Below, piece after piece: positions 30,445 through 39,767 of a stretch of 64,000 nt of DNA; position 1 is the stretch's first letter, and every line of letters begins with the position of its first letter. The position numbers and the translations under genes are program-made. The notes beneath the pieces were generated by a model, which was given only the letters and a program-made list of their open reading frames with translations, searched no databases and was not told the DNA's origin. Origin of the DNA: Bacillus vallismortis (GTDB lineage: Bacteria > Bacillota > Bacilli > Bacillales > Bacillaceae); contig NZ_CP160797.1 of the NCBI RefSeq assembly GCF_040784915.1, forward strand, positions 883,001 to 947,000, given 5' to 3'.

Positions 30445-30661
30445 GTTAAATCGTTCCTAACTATAGTACTGGATTATAGCTGTTTTTGCTTTTCACTGTA
30501 TTTATCATCAGCTTATGATCAATACGTTTGACAGCTCTCATCTTACATACTTTTATATAGTGCTGAAAATGTGTCCTCTTCACGCCTCAAAAAATTCTGT
30601 CTAAAAAACAGTTTTTTTACAACGTCTACCTAAAGGAGGTAATATCAATAGTTTTCACTGC
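30445..30661. other. Cluster-to-backbone junction with orphan promoter-like and Shine-Dalgarno signals
   Basis: No gene fits here. The plus strand has TTGACA (30528-30533) with a poor -10 (TTTTAT, 17 bp on), a small T-rich hairpin near 30595-30618, and a consensus Shine-Dalgarno AAAGGAGGT (30632-30640) with no start codon at a usable distance. yfjR begins 22 bases further on the opposite strand. It looks like the 5' leader of a gene whose coding part has been lost. Confidence 0.45.
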
Positions 30662-31522
30662 TTATTTGATACATTTAATCAGTGCGGCCCAATCCAGATC
30701 TCCGAAGCCTTGTTCAATCCCGCTTTCAAAATGGCTCTTGGCCAGCTCGGCAAGAGGAAGATTTGCAGAAACCTGTTTTGCGGCGGCGAGTGCCAGGTTG
30801 GTATCCTTCAGCCCTAATGACATTTTGAAACCGGCCGGCTCAAATTTCTGCTCGGCCATGATGGTTCCGTAATTTTGGTAGACAGGGGAGCCAAAAAGCG
30901 CGCTGGCAATTTCTAAAAATTGTTTTTGTTCTAAGCCGTACTTCTCCATCATTAAGAAAGATTCAGATAACGCCTCCAGCATAGACACGAGTAAGAAATT
31001 GATGCTGATTTTCGCTGCATTTGCTATCTTGCTTTCTTCGCCGACGTCAAATACCTGCTGGCTGAGGCTGTCGAGCAGAGGCTTGGCGGTTTGCTTCGCT
31101 TCCGCCGGTCCTGCTGTTATGATGCGAAGCGCGGCTTTGGCGGCCGCATCCGGTCTTCCGAGTACTGGAGCGGCGAGGAAGGATTGTCCTTTTTCCGCAT
31201 GAGCCGCTGCGAGCTTTTCAGAGAACTCGACACTGATTGTGCTCATTGAAATGTGGATGCCGTTCTCTGCTAATCCGGCAATCAGCCCGTCTTCTCCGAA
31301 TGTCACGGCACTGACAGAATCGTCATCTGAAAGCATCGTTATGACAATATCAGCGGACTCTGCCGCCTGTCGCGGCGTGTCAGCTGCCTGTGCACCTTCT
31401 GTTACAAATTCCTTCGTCTTTTGTTTCGTCCGATTATAAACAGTCAATTCATAGCCTTCCTGAAGCACGTTTCGGGCAATGGGCTGTCCCATATTGCCGA
31501 GTCCGATAACAGCAATTTTCAA
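30662..31522 (-). CDS. yfjR: YfjR, beta-hydroxyacid dehydrogenase family
   Basis: 286 residues from a TTG start placed 8 nt after AGGGAG; the GTG nine bases upstream overlaps that Shine-Dalgarno. The N-terminal Rossmann fold has GLGNMGQP and a following basic NADP-type region (YNRTKQK). The family's catalytic lysine lies in ANAAKISINFL (near 170). The C-terminal all-helical domain is typical of 3-hydroxyisobutyrate and succinic-semialdehyde reductases. Cytosolic; substrate not predictable. This is the first backbone gene next to the imported cluster. Confidence 0.88.
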   Translation of the reverse strand: MKIAVIGLGNMGQPIARNVLQEGYELTVYNRTKQKTKEFVTEGAQAADTPRQAAESADIVITMLSDDDSVSAVTFGEDGLIAGLAENGIHISMSTISVEFSEKLAAAHAEKGQSFLAAPVLGRPDAAAKAALRIITAGPAEAKQTAKPLLDSLSQQVFDVGEESKIANAAKISINFLLVSMLEALSESFLMMEKYGLEQKQFLEIASALFGSPVYQNYGTIMAEQKFEPAGFKMSLGLKDTNLALAAAKQVSANLPLAELAKSHFESGIEQGFGDLDWAALIKCIK

Positions 31523-31597
31523 TCTGATCACTCCCTGAACATTTTTTCCATTATAAACAAATTGAACATCATATGCATGAAAAGCGGCTTGCCAATA

Positions 31598-31623
31598 TAA
31601 AAAAGAACAGCTTTACGCTGTCC
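31598..31623 (-). terminator. Terminator after yfjQ
   Basis: On the minus strand GGACAGC-GTAAA-GCTGTTC is followed by a T-run. It lies in the gap before yfjR. Confidence 0.8.
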
Positions 31624-32583
31624 TCATTTAAATATGTTGAACCATCCTTTATGTACAAACCATATCAGCATCCCGATCACAAGCGCAGCCATCAGGCCGA
31701 GTACGGCGAAATATCCGTAATCCCAATGAAGCTCGGGCATGTAGTCGAAGTTCATCCCGTACACACCGGCAATAAAGGTGAGCGGGATAAAAATGGTCGA
31801 CACGATCGTCAGTGTCATCATAATCGCATTCATCCGGTTTGTATTCAGTGTCACATAGCTGTCGCGCAAGTCGGACGTCATGTCACGGTTGGATTCCACA
31901 ATCTCAGATAATTTTAACAAATGATCGTATATGTCGCTGAAATAGGCTTTCGTTTCCTGATGCTCTTTCACATGATCAAGGGTTAAAATCCGATAGAGCA
32001 AATCACGCATCGGAATAACCGTCCGTCTCAGATGCAATAGATCTGTCCTCAGATCAAACACCTCATTCATCAGTGTTCCATATGTTTTATGGGGCCGGCT
32101 TTCTTCAATTTCGTTCAGCCGGTCTTCAATTTTGTATACGAGTGGAAAATATTCATCAACAAGCTGATCCATGATCATATAAGAGATATGCCCAGGCCCT
32201 TTTTTGAATAGGTCCGGTGAAGCATACAAACGCTCCCGGACTTTGGCGATCCCGGGCGTTTCGTGTAAATGGAAGGTGACGACAAATCTTTCGCCTTGAA
32301 AGATATCCACTTCCTCAGTCTCCAGCGTCTCTTTATTCAGCGCATGAATCACGTAAAAACGATAGCCGTCATAATGGTCAAGCTTCGGCCGCTGCATATG
32401 CTGGAAGCAATCTTCAATGGCAAGCGGATGAAAATGAAAAAAATCTCTCAATAATGCCGTTTCCGTATCCTCCGGGCCGTATAAATCAACCCAGTACCAC
32501 GCAATATCAGGTTGTTCCACTCGTTCGATCGGTATATTTTTCAGCAGCTGATGCTCTGTTGTCATTGCGGTAATGTTGATCAT
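31624..32583 (-). CDS. yfjQ: CorA-family Mg2+ transporter YfjQ
   Basis: 319 residues from the ATG 7 nt after GGAGGG. A long cytoplasmic N-terminal domain precedes two C-terminal membrane helices. The signature loop YGMNF lies between them at about residue 281, and the short positively charged tail (HKGWFNIFK) follows the last helix. These are the marks of a pentameric CorA magnesium channel. yfjP is divergent on the other strand. Confidence 0.9.
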   Translation of the reverse strand: MINITAMTTEHQLLKNIPIERVEQPDIAWYWVDLYGPEDTETALLRDFFHFHPLAIEDCFQHMQRPKLDHYDGYRFYVIHALNKETLETEEVDIFQGERFVVTFHLHETPGIAKVRERLYASPDLFKKGPGHISYMIMDQLVDEYFPLVYKIEDRLNEIEESRPHKTYGTLMNEVFDLRTDLLHLRRTVIPMRDLLYRILTLDHVKEHQETKAYFSDIYDHLLKLSEIVESNRDMTSDLRDSYVTLNTNRMNAIMMTLTIVSTIFIPLTFIAGVYGMNFDYMPELHWDYGYFAVLGLMAALVIGMLIWFVHKGWFNIFK

Positions 32584-32699
32584 AAACAACCCTCCACCTG
32601 CCATTATATCATGCGGCCTTTATGAGAAAAGTATACGGTGTTCTGCCTATTTCCAGCGGCGTGTTATACTGGACAAAAAACGGAAAAAGGGTGGATTGC

Positions 32700-33563
32700 A
32701 TGTGGAAGGAAAACGTATCTGTCACGCCTCCGTACCATTTTGACCGCGTGTTGGACAGACTGTCTTTAGACCCTCTCAATGCGGCAGATAAAGAAGCGCG
32801 GGAAATACGCGTGCCGATCAGAAACCAAGGGGGAGACGTGTGCATTGTAAAGGTACAGGCGTTGGGCCATGCTGATGAGCCTGAGTTTCTCGTCAGCGGG
32901 GAAACGGATCAGGAAGAGATGATGAAGGAAATCAAGCGGATTTTTCAATGGGAACATGATCTGCAGCACGTTCTCGATCATTTTTCAAAAACGAGTCTGT
33001 CCGCCATTTTTGAAGCGCATGCAGGCACGCCGCTTGTACTGGACTATAGCGTGTACAATTGCATCATGAAATGCATCATCCACCAGCAGCTCAACCTCTC
33101 CTTCGCTTATACGTTAACCGAACGGTTTGTTCATGCGTTTGGCGAACAGAAGGACGGCGTGTGGTGCTATCCAACGCCGGAAACGATTGCGGAACTCGAT
33201 TATCAGGATCTGCGCGATCTGCAATTCAGCATGAGGAAAGCGGAATACGCCATTGATACGTCAAGGATGATCGCTGAAGGCACACTCGACTTGTCGAAGC
33301 TGCCGGAGATGACAGATGAAGACATCATGAAGAAGCTGGTCAAAATCAGAGGCATCGGCCCGTGGACCGTGCAAAACGTTCTCATGTTCGGGCTTGGGCG
33401 CCCAAATTTGTTCCCGCTTGCCGATATTGGACTCCAAAATGCGCTCAAACGCCATTTTCAGCTGGACGACAAACCGGCAAAGGATGTCATGCAGGCGATG
33501 AGCAAGGAGTGGGAGCCTTATTTAAGTTATGCGTCTTTGTATTTGTGGAGAAGTATTGAATGA
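32700..33563 (+). CDS. yfjP: AlkA-like DNA-3-methyladenine glycosylase YfjP
   Basis: 287 residues. The helix-hairpin-helix with the Gly-Pro loop (IRGIGPWTVQN) and the following catalytic aspartate (PLADIGLQ) define the HhH-GPD base-excision family. An N-terminal AlkA-type domain is present. It should remove alkylated purines from DNA. The ATG at 32700 follows AAGGGTGG; a longer in-frame extension exists but lacks a good ribosome site. Confidence 0.88.
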   Translation: MWKENVSVTPPYHFDRVLDRLSLDPLNAADKEAREIRVPIRNQGGDVCIVKVQALGHADEPEFLVSGETDQEEMMKEIKRIFQWEHDLQHVLDHFSKTSLSAIFEAHAGTPLVLDYSVYNCIMKCIIHQQLNLSFAYTLTERFVHAFGEQKDGVWCYPTPETIAELDYQDLRDLQFSMRKAEYAIDTSRMIAEGTLDLSKLPEMTDEDIMKKLVKIRGIGPWTVQNVLMFGLGRPNLFPLADIGLQNALKRHFQLDDKPAKDVMQAMSKEWEPYLSYASLYLWRSIE

Positions 33564-33587
33564 AAAACGGCTGCCTTTTCGGCAGCC
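33563..33587 (-). terminator. Terminator for the minus-strand lipoprotein gene
   Basis: Minus strand reads GGCTGCC-GAAAA-GGCAGCC-GTTTTT. The stem could also slow convergent plus-strand transcripts from yfjP. Confidence 0.8.
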
Positions 33588-33594
33588 TCTGAGA

Positions 33595-34593
33595 TTAATC
33601 AATCTTCACTGTCATGCTTTGGCCTGAATCGGCACTTTTAACAGGTGAAAACGTGATTTTTAATTGGTGAAGATCTTCCGCTTTTCCGCTGTATACCGCT
33701 CCTATCACACCTTCTTTTTCTGTATGCGGCGCAATCTGATGTTCATTGCCTTTTAGGATATTATTATCTGCAACGGTCAGCTTTTGTCCGTCATCTGTTT
33801 CAACAGATTCAATGCCGTTCCAATCCATTTGTGTGTCTCCGGTATTCTCGGCTTTATAAGTGATTTGAATGTATCGAAGCGGCTCAGACACTTTTTGGTC
33901 TGTCATTTTTTTAAAGAGTTTCAGCTGTAAAGGGCTGATATTGGTACGCGACAGAAATTTGACTTGATCGACAGTAATCTTTAACGGCTTCATCGTTGTT
34001 TGTTTCTCGATATCAGCTATTTTATCTAATGTAACGATTTCTCCATTGTCCTCGGTGGATGTTTCACCGGGCTTGGAAAGAATTTTATGCTCGCTGTCTT
34101 GGCTTGAATCATCTGTTTCATTGTCGGTATCCAGCGGCTTATCGCTTTCTTGAATCAGATGATTGTCAAGATCGACAAATCGAATGGTTGGTTCGCTGCT
34201 GTCATAATAAGACGAATGCTTATACAATGCGCGAAGAAACTGATCAAAGACAATGGCCAAGAGACCGTTTTCCATCGATTTTCCGTCTGAGTTGTTGAAG
34301 GTGACAACAACCGTATTGTTTTTGATTTCCACTTTTTTAACCACTTTTTCTCCATCGGAATTGGCTTCTGTCATTTTCTCAAATGCGCCGTTTAAATCCT
34401 TTTTGGAAATATGGATTTTATCCCACTCTTCTTTGGTAATACTGTTAAAGTCTTTTTTTAACAAATCTAGATTTTTGCTTTCGTCTTCTGCTGTTTTTTC
34501 TGTTTTCGCAGAAGTCGCGGTGCTGTCGTTTCCGCATCCTGCTGCGCTGAATAGTAACCCTAATGCGCAGGCGGCGGTTAGAAATTTCTTCAT
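33595..34593 (-). CDS. Uncharacterised lipoprotein with C-terminal immunoglobulin-like domain
   Basis: 332 residues. A lipoprotein signal peptide ends in the lipobox SAAGC (Cys near 20), followed by a Ser/Thr/Asp/Glu-rich linker. The middle part (40-190) is charged. The C-terminal third (about 200-330) has the pattern YKAENTGDTQMDW and a late hydrophobic strand (GVIGAVYSG), resembling DUF4352/DUF5105-like extracellular beta domains of Bacillus lipoproteins. Expected on the outer face of the membrane. I do not recall this gene between yfjP and rlmCD in strain 168, so it may be accessory. Function unknown. Confidence 0.75.
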   Translation of the reverse strand: MKKFLTAACALGLLFSAAGCGNDSTATSAKTEKTAEDESKNLDLLKKDFNSITKEEWDKIHISKKDLNGAFEKMTEANSDGEKVVKKVEIKNNTVVVTFNNSDGKSMENGLLAIVFDQFLRALYKHSSYYDSSEPTIRFVDLDNHLIQESDKPLDTDNETDDSSQDSEHKILSKPGETSTEDNGEIVTLDKIADIEKQTTMKPLKITVDQVKFLSRTNISPLQLKLFKKMTDQKVSEPLRYIQITYKAENTGDTQMDWNGIESVETDDGQKLTVADNNILKGNEHQIAPHTEKEGVIGAVYSGKAEDLHQLKITFSPVKSADSGQSMTVKID

Positions 34594-34781
34594 TTTATCC
34601 CTCTTTTATGTAATAGTCATAACTTGTATCGGCTGTCTTGTTAAATGATTGAGTAAAATTGGAAATGTTTTTGAAAAATATGAAGGAATTCAGGCAAGCG
34701 TGTTATACTAGAAAGATGTGAAAAAAACATTTCACTTTCTGTTATTTGCAGAAAGCTCTATATAGAAACGGAGAGAACAAC

Positions 34782-36182
34782 GTGAACCAACAAAAAAAAC
34801 AGGCGCCCGTCGAACTGAAAGTCGGACAAACCTTTCCGCTGACGATTAAGCGTCTCGGCATTAACGGAGAAGGTGTCGGCTACTTTAAGAAAAAAGTCGT
34901 CTTCGTGCCCGGCGCGCTTCCAGGTGAAGAGGTTGTCGTGCAGGCCACAAAGGTTCAGCCGAAGTTTTCGGAAGGCCGCGTGAAGAAGATCCGCAAGGCG
35001 TCGGAGCACCGCGTGGCACCGCCTTGTCCCGTATACGAAGAGTGCGGCGGCTGTCAGCTTCAGCACCTTGCATACAGCCAACAGCTTCGGGAAAAACGCG
35101 ACATCGTCATTCAGTCTCTTGAACGCCATACGAAGTTAAAATTAGAAAACATGGAAATCAAAGAAACGATCGGCATGGACAATCCGTGGAATTACCGCAA
35201 CAAAAGCCAATTCCAGATCGGGCGCTCGCAAAGCGGGAGCATCATCGCCGGCTTATACGGCCTCGATTCTCATGACATCGTGCCGATCAAAGATTGCATT
35301 GTTCAGCATCCGGCAACCAACAAAACAACAGGCATCGTCCGCCGCATTTTAGAGGACTTCAATGTGTCTGTTTATAATGAACGGAAACGAAAAGGCGACG
35401 TTCGCACCATTGTGACGCGAGTCGGTTTTGAAACAGGCGAGGTGCAGGTCGTGCTTGTGACAGCAAAAGAAACGCTTCCGCACAAGGAAGAAATCGTCAA
35501 AGCGATCCAAAAGCGCCTGCCTGAGGTCAAATCCATTATCCAAAATGTAAACGGAGCGAAAACCTCTGTCATTTTCGGTGAGAAAACAAAACAGCTTGCC
35601 GGACATACAGTGATCCAAGAGGTGCTCGGCGATGTGTCATTTGAACTGAGCGCCCGCGCTTTCTTCCAGCTCAATCCGGAGCAAACCGTCAAGCTGTACG
35701 GCGAAGTGAAAAAAGCGGCGCAGCTGACCGGAAAAGAAAAAGTCGTTGACGCGTATTGCGGCGTCGGCACCATCGGCATGTGGGTAGCGGACGGAGCGAA
35801 GGAAGTCCGCGGCATGGACGTTATCAAGGAATCGATTGATGACGCCAAGAAAAACGCCAAAAAACACGGCATGGCAAATGCCACATACGTAACAGGAACA
35901 GCCGAGCACTGGCTCCCAAAATGGACGAAAGAAGGCTTCCGCCCGGACGTCGTCATCGTTGACCCGCCAAGAACCGGCTGTGACAGCACGTTCCTGGACA
36001 CGATCAAAAAAGTCAAACCGAAACGATTTGTCTACGTTTCCTGCAATCCATCCACGCTTGCGAAGGATTTGCAGGCGCTGTCAAAAGACTATCGTGTAGA
36101 ATATATTCAGCCTGTGGATATGTTTCCGCAGACGGCTCATGTTGAAGCCGTGGCGAAGCTTGTATTAAAATCGTCTAATTAA
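34782..36182 (+). CDS. rlmCD: 23S rRNA (uracil-5-)-methyltransferase RlmCD
   Basis: 466 residues from the GTG at 34782 (behind GGAGAG), the length I recall for B. subtilis RlmCD. Order: N-terminal TRAM RNA-binding domain (about 15-75); iron-sulphur cysteines in [11 protein letters not shown]; central domain; SAM-binding motif [10 protein letters not shown]; catalytic part with DPPRTGC and the nucleophile region [10 protein letters not shown]. In B. subtilis the enzyme makes m5U747 and m5U1939 of 23S rRNA. A conserved backbone gene. Confidence 0.93.
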   Translation: MNQQKKQAPVELKVGQTFPLTIKRLGINGEGVGYFKKKVVFVPGALPGEEVVVQATKVQPKFSEGRVKKIRKASEHRVAPPCPVYEECGGCQLQHLAYSQQLREKRDIVIQSLERHTKLKLENMEIKETIGMDNPWNYRNKSQFQIGRSQSGSIIAGLYGLDSHDIVPIKDCIVQHPATNKTTGIVRRILEDFNVSVYNERKRKGDVRTIVTRVGFETGEVQVVLVTAKETLPHKEEIVKAIQKRLPEVKSIIQNVNGAKTSVIFGEKTKQLAGHTVIQEVLGDVSFELSARAFFQLNPEQTVKLYGEVKKAAQLTGKEKVVDAYCGVGTIGMWVADGAKEVRGMDVIKESIDDAKKNAKKHGMANATYVTGTAEHWLPKWTKEGFRPDVVIVDPPRTGCDSTFLDTIKKVKPKRFVYVSCNPSTLAKDLQALSKDYRVEYIQPVDMFPQTAHVEAVAKLVLKSSN

Positions 36183-36200
36183 AAGAAACGATTCCTAATC

Positions 36201-36245
36201 AGATCTGGATTTCGGAGAGAACACTGCCGATTTCCGGGTCTTTTT
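36201..36245 (+). terminator. Imperfect terminator after rlmCD
   Basis: A 15-bp stem with two mismatches and two G-T pairs (AGATCTGGATTTCGG / CCGATTTCCGGGTCT) is followed by TTTTT. Confidence 0.6.
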
Positions 36246-36543
36246 CATGCGCCAGCGTTGCCCTGCTGTCTTTTATGTAACTAGGGCCAAAGAAACAATA
36301 TGTGATAAGCCCCCAGCTATTGATAAGAATAATGTCAGAGCCATAGAGCAGAAACCCGGGTCATGTGCCTAACCCTGTGATCGGTGTACTTTATCGCTAT
36401 TTATGTGTTATGAGTAAAGGTTTAAATGTTCAAACTTTACTATCGTTTGATAAGAAGCGCTTCAGCATGCTATAAGTGTAAAAGAACATTTTTGCTTAAT
36501 TACGTTTGGCCTGATATCCATAATGAAAGGATTTGAATTTGTT
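36246..36543. other. Intergenic stretch upstream of dus
   Basis: No coding capacity. One sigma-A-like promoter is visible for dus: TTGATA (36447-36452), 18-bp spacer, TATAAG (36471-36476). The rest, about 200 bases, shows nothing I can name. Confidence 0.5.
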
Positions 36544-37524
36544 ATGATAGATAATTTCTGGCGTGAATTGCCACGACCATTTTTTGTGCTGGCACCAATG
36601 GAAGATGTGACGGATGTTGTTTTTCGCCATGTCGTGAGTGAAGCAGGCAGACCTGATGTGTTCTTTACGGAGTTTACAAACTCGGAGAGCTATTGTCATC
36701 CAGATGGAAAGGATAGTGTACGAGGCCGTTTGACCTTTACTGAGGATGAACAGCCAATGGTGGCGCATATATGGGGAGATAAGCCTGAAAACTTCCGGCA
36801 AATGAGTATTGGCATGGCAAAATTAGGGTTTAAGGGTCTAGATATCAATATGGGCTGTCCTGTACCTAATGTGACGGGGAATGGAAAGGGAAGCGGCCTT
36901 ATTTGCCGTCCTGAAGTTGCAGCAGAATTAATACAAGCAGCAAAAGCAGGAGGATTGCCTGTGAGTGTGAAGACAAGGCTTGGTTACACGGATGTGGACG
37001 AATGGCGAGACTGGCTGACACACGTACTGACGCAAGACATTGCGAATCTTTCCATCCATTTGCGTACAAGAGCGGAAATGAGCAAAGTAGATGCGCATTG
37101 GGAACTGATTCCGGAAATTAAGAAACTTCGTGACGAGGTGGCACCAGATACACTTTTGACGATCAATGGAGATATTCCTGACCGTGAAACTGGCTTGAAA
37201 CTTGCTGAACAATACGGCGTTGACGGGATAATGATTGGACGCGGTATTTTTACAAATCCTTTTGCTTTTGAAAAAGAGCCGAAAGAGCATAGCAGTAAGG
37301 AATTGATGGATCTTTTGAGACTGCATCTGGATCTCCATGATGAATATTCAAAAACAGAAGCTCGAGCATATAAACCGCTTCCTCGCTTTTTCAAGATATA
37401 TCTTCGTGGATTCCGCGGGGCAAGTGAATTAAGAAACCAATGTATGAACACAAAGTCAACAGACGAAGTGCGTGCATTGCTCGATGAATTTGAGAGAAAG
37501 TATCTTAATGGGGCGGAGCAATAG
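36544..37524 (+). CDS. yfjN: tRNA-dihydrouridine synthase YfjN
   Basis: 326 residues from ATG 36544; another in-frame ATG lies at 36523. A TIM-barrel flavoenzyme with the family N-terminus APMEDVTD, the FMN/catalytic region [21 protein letters not shown] and GRGIFTNPF. The usual HGRT element reads HLRTRAEMS here, a variant but still basic. It reduces uridine to dihydrouridine in tRNA using FMN and NADPH. The C-terminal helical domain binds tRNA. Confidence 0.9.
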   Translation: MIDNFWRELPRPFFVLAPMEDVTDVVFRHVVSEAGRPDVFFTEFTNSESYCHPDGKDSVRGRLTFTEDEQPMVAHIWGDKPENFRQMSIGMAKLGFKGLDINMGCPVPNVTGNGKGSGLICRPEVAAELIQAAKAGGLPVSVKTRLGYTDVDEWRDWLTHVLTQDIANLSIHLRTRAEMSKVDAHWELIPEIKKLRDEVAPDTLLTINGDIPDRETGLKLAEQYGVDGIMIGRGIFTNPFAFEKEPKEHSSKELMDLLRLHLDLHDEYSKTEARAYKPLPRFFKIYLRGFRGASELRNQCMNTKSTDEVRALLDEFERKYLNGAEQ

Positions 37525-37676
37525 CAGAAGGATCCCAATTCCAGGGTAAAGCGAAGTGGACGTTAAACTGGTGGAAGCGGTATTAACCCGATTATTCCTG
37601 CCAATTGTCATCATTTGAAAAATTTGACATGCGGGAAGACATTCTGCCGAGAAGCTGTTGAAGTATGATAAGAATC

Positions 37677-37713
37677 AAGATAGCAGGGATAATTGTCCTT
37701 GCTATCTTTTTTT
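37677..37713 (+). terminator. Terminator between dus and the acetyltransferase gene
   Basis: 12-bp stem with one G-T pair (AAGATAGCAGGG / CCTTGCTATCTT), then a T-run. It lies inside the longest open frame of the next gene and argues against the upstream start. Confidence 0.88.
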
Positions 37714-37781
37714 ATCTAAAAGGATCAGATAAAATACATGGTAATAACAGGAGATGGTGCGGATACAAAGAAGGGGAGTTT

Positions 37782-38342
37782 ATGGTGAAAGAATTTCCTA
37801 TAATTGAAACAAAAAAATTATTGTTAAGAGAAGTAAACGTTGAAGATGCCAAAGATATGCTAACATATCTTTCAGATCAAGATGTTGTTAAGCCGATGGG
37901 GTTAGAACCCTTTGAAACAACTAGTGATGTTTGGGAAGAGATTAGGTGGTATAAATCCATATATGAAAAAGGTACAGGTATCAGATGGGGCATTACACTT
38001 AAAGATTCTGGCATCGTAATAGGAACCTGTGGATTTCTTAATAGACTTGCAAAACATTATCGAGCTGAAGTTGGGTATGAATTAAGCAAAGATTACTGGC
38101 GAAAAGGAATCGTCAGTGAAGCACTAGAGGCTGTTGTCAAATATGGATATAACCACTTGCAGCTGGAAAGAATTGAAGCTCTTATTGAACCTTCTAATAT
38201 TTCATCGATAAAACTAGTGGAAAAACAAGGTTTTAGCAGAGAGGGCTTGCTGAGACATTATGAATTTGCTTGTGGTAAATTTGAAGATTTATATATGTAT
38301 TCAATGATCAAAGAAGATTTTACATCTGGTTTGGGAAAATGA
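37782..38342 (+). CDS. GNAT-family N-acetyltransferase (RimJ/RimL-like)
   Basis: 186 residues from the ATG after AAGGGGAG. Shows the fold's strand and acetyl-CoA loop pattern (IGTCGF, AEVGYELSKDYWRKGIVSEA with an R-K-G pyrophosphate loop) and the late ERIEALIEPSN..S..L.EK.GF element of ribosomal-protein and antibiotic acetyltransferases. The substrate cannot be told. The DNA is clearly more AT-rich than its backbone neighbours and I do not recall a gene here in strain 168, so it looks inserted. A terminator isolates it from dus. Confidence 0.82.
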   Translation: MVKEFPIIETKKLLLREVNVEDAKDMLTYLSDQDVVKPMGLEPFETTSDVWEEIRWYKSIYEKGTGIRWGITLKDSGIVIGTCGFLNRLAKHYRAEVGYELSKDYWRKGIVSEALEAVVKYGYNHLQLERIEALIEPSNISSIKLVEKQGFSREGLLRHYEFACGKFEDLYMYSMIKEDFTSGLGK

Positions 38343-38423
38343 ATTTTAACTAATGCCTCTTTCACAATAATGTGAGGAACTAACTGCCCGGGATATGAAA
38401 AATGAAACAGGGGGAAGAGAAAA

Positions 38424-38876
38424 ATGAAACGACTATGCATCATCCCCTGCGGCAAGAAAAAAATATGGGACGTCCGGTTTGACGCGGGTCCAACAAGGGC
38501 GGAAGACGCTTATCTCAGCCCGTTTCATCAAGCGTGCGAGCGGTATGCAAAAGCGTTTTTTGACGAGTGGGTCATTTTGTCTGCAAAGCACGGATTCCTT
38601 CGCCCAGATGATATCGTACCCGAAAATTACGATGTGGCTTTTGGAACCGGTCATCCGGAGATCATGACAGCGGAGGAGCTGAGCCGCCAATTTCGCGAAA
38701 AGGGCTTTTTCGAAAAAGAAGAGGTCGTCATGCTCGGCGGGAAAAAATATCGCAGTGTCCTTAACGCCGTCATCAGTGAACACCAGCACATCAGCTGGCC
38801 GCTATCACCGTACAAAGGCATTGGCTACATGCTTCAGGCACTGAACAGAGCGGCTGAAGAAAAGCATGAACTGTAA
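38424..38876 (+). CDS. yfjM: YfjM, DUF6884-type protein
   Basis: 150 residues. Begins RLCIIPCGKKKIWD and contains WVILSAKHGFL and YDVAFG, the pattern of the DUF6884 family, sometimes linked to nucleotide or DNA processing but without an assigned reaction. Shine-Dalgarno AGGGGGA lies upstream. It is close to or overlaps yfjL, depending on the yfjL start. Confidence 0.8.
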   Translation: MKRLCIIPCGKKKIWDVRFDAGPTRAEDAYLSPFHQACERYAKAFFDEWVILSAKHGFLRPDDIVPENYDVAFGTGHPEIMTAEELSRQFREKGFFEKEEVVMLGGKKYRSVLNAVISEHQHISWPLSPYKGIGYMLQALNRAAEEKHEL

Positions 38877-38904
38877 AAGTATATTTTCGGAAAAGAGTGT
38901 GAAA

Positions 38905-39594
38905 ATGAAAAGAATTGTGTTCGGCTTCCTTGCCATTGCTGTATTTGGATGTGGCTTGTATATCTATCATGTTTTATTCGGTGATCCTTTTTCGAAAAAT
39001 GCCGCAGAGCAAAAACTCACATCATATGTGAAACAGACCTATCCTAAAAAAGAAATTAACATCACGAATGGGGTATATAGCGCTAAAACCACTGAATATG
39101 TATTCCAAGCAAACATCCAATCTCATCGCTATCCAATGTGTACGAAGGGATTTCTCCATCCGAAAGTCACGTGCGATGGAATTGAAGAAGCGTATACCGA
39201 ATCAGTAGCAAAACACTTAAATGAAGAAGCATCGAAGGAAATCAAAGCAGATCTGCAAAAAGAGGTGCCGCAAATCATAAAAGCTGACGCTGCTTTGATC
39301 ATTGAAAACGGCCAGTTCACATTAGATACAAAATGGAACAAACAGCTGGCTGAAAAAGCGCCTATGAACATGGCGATTCAGTTAGACGCGAGCGGGTTAT
39401 CAAAAACAGAAGCCGCAAAGATGGCGGAAACAGTAAGAAAAACACTTAATGAAAAGGGATATACATACTCAAACGGCACGGTAGACTGTATGCAGAAGGA
39501 CGGGGACGGCGGTTTCGGATATGTCAAATATTCAATTGATTTTCTTCCGAAAACAGCCATTCAGCCAAACGATGCAGAGGAATTAGGGAGTTAA
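38905..39594 (+). CDS. yfjL: YfjL, membrane-anchored protein of unknown function
   Basis: 229 residues from ATG 38905. A single N-terminal hydrophobic helix (VFGFLAIAVFGCGLYIYHVL) is followed by a hydrophilic, Lys/Glu-rich domain presumably outside the cell. Two cysteine-containing stretches (RYPMCTKGF and KVTCDG) may form a disulphide. No catalytic motif is recognised. An alternative start at 38866 would overlap yfjM. Followed by a terminator before the aco promoter. Confidence 0.75.
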   Translation: MKRIVFGFLAIAVFGCGLYIYHVLFGDPFSKNAAEQKLTSYVKQTYPKKEINITNGVYSAKTTEYVFQANIQSHRYPMCTKGFLHPKVTCDGIEEAYTESVAKHLNEEASKEIKADLQKEVPQIIKADAALIIENGQFTLDTKWNKQLAEKAPMNMAIQLDASGLSKTEAAKMAETVRKTLNEKGYTYSNGTVDCMQKDGDGGFGYVKYSIDFLPKTAIQPNDAEELGS

Positions 39595-39633
39595 AAGATT
39601 TTCGAGGAAATAAATACGTCGATCATTGTCAAA

Positions 39634-39658
39634 GACTGGGTGATGCCCGGTCTTTTTT
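39634..39658 (+). terminator. Terminator after yfjL
   Basis: GACTGGG / CCCGGTC stem with a TTTTTT tail. Confidence 0.85.
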
Positions 39659-39672
39659 GCATGCCATAAAAC

Positions 39673-39725
39673 GAGACAAATGGATCAGATCGAGACAAAA
39701 TGAGACACCTGTCTCAAACTGTCTC
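39673..39725 (+). promoter_or_regulatory. Probable AcoR upstream activating region
   Basis: Five copies of one hexamer lie within 53 bp: GAGACA at 39673, 39692 and 39702, and its complement TGTCTC at 39710 and 39720. The middle pair forms a palindrome GAGACA-CC-TGTCTC. The region sits about 45-95 bp upstream of the sigma-54 promoter, the right place for an enhancer-binding activator. Confidence 0.7.
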
Positions 39726-39767
39726 TAGTGTAAAAATGAAAAGACTGATTTTACGGGCATCAAAGAC

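Noticed and set aside
35372..36016. 214-codon minus-strand frame inside rlmCD
   Set aside because: It opposes a well-conserved gene, has low-complexity composition and no homology that I recognise.
37665..37781. Longer start for the acetyltransferase with an apparent N-terminal membrane helix
   Set aside because: That frame runs through an obvious intrinsic terminator and lacks a ribosome site. The start at 37782 has AAGGGGAG.
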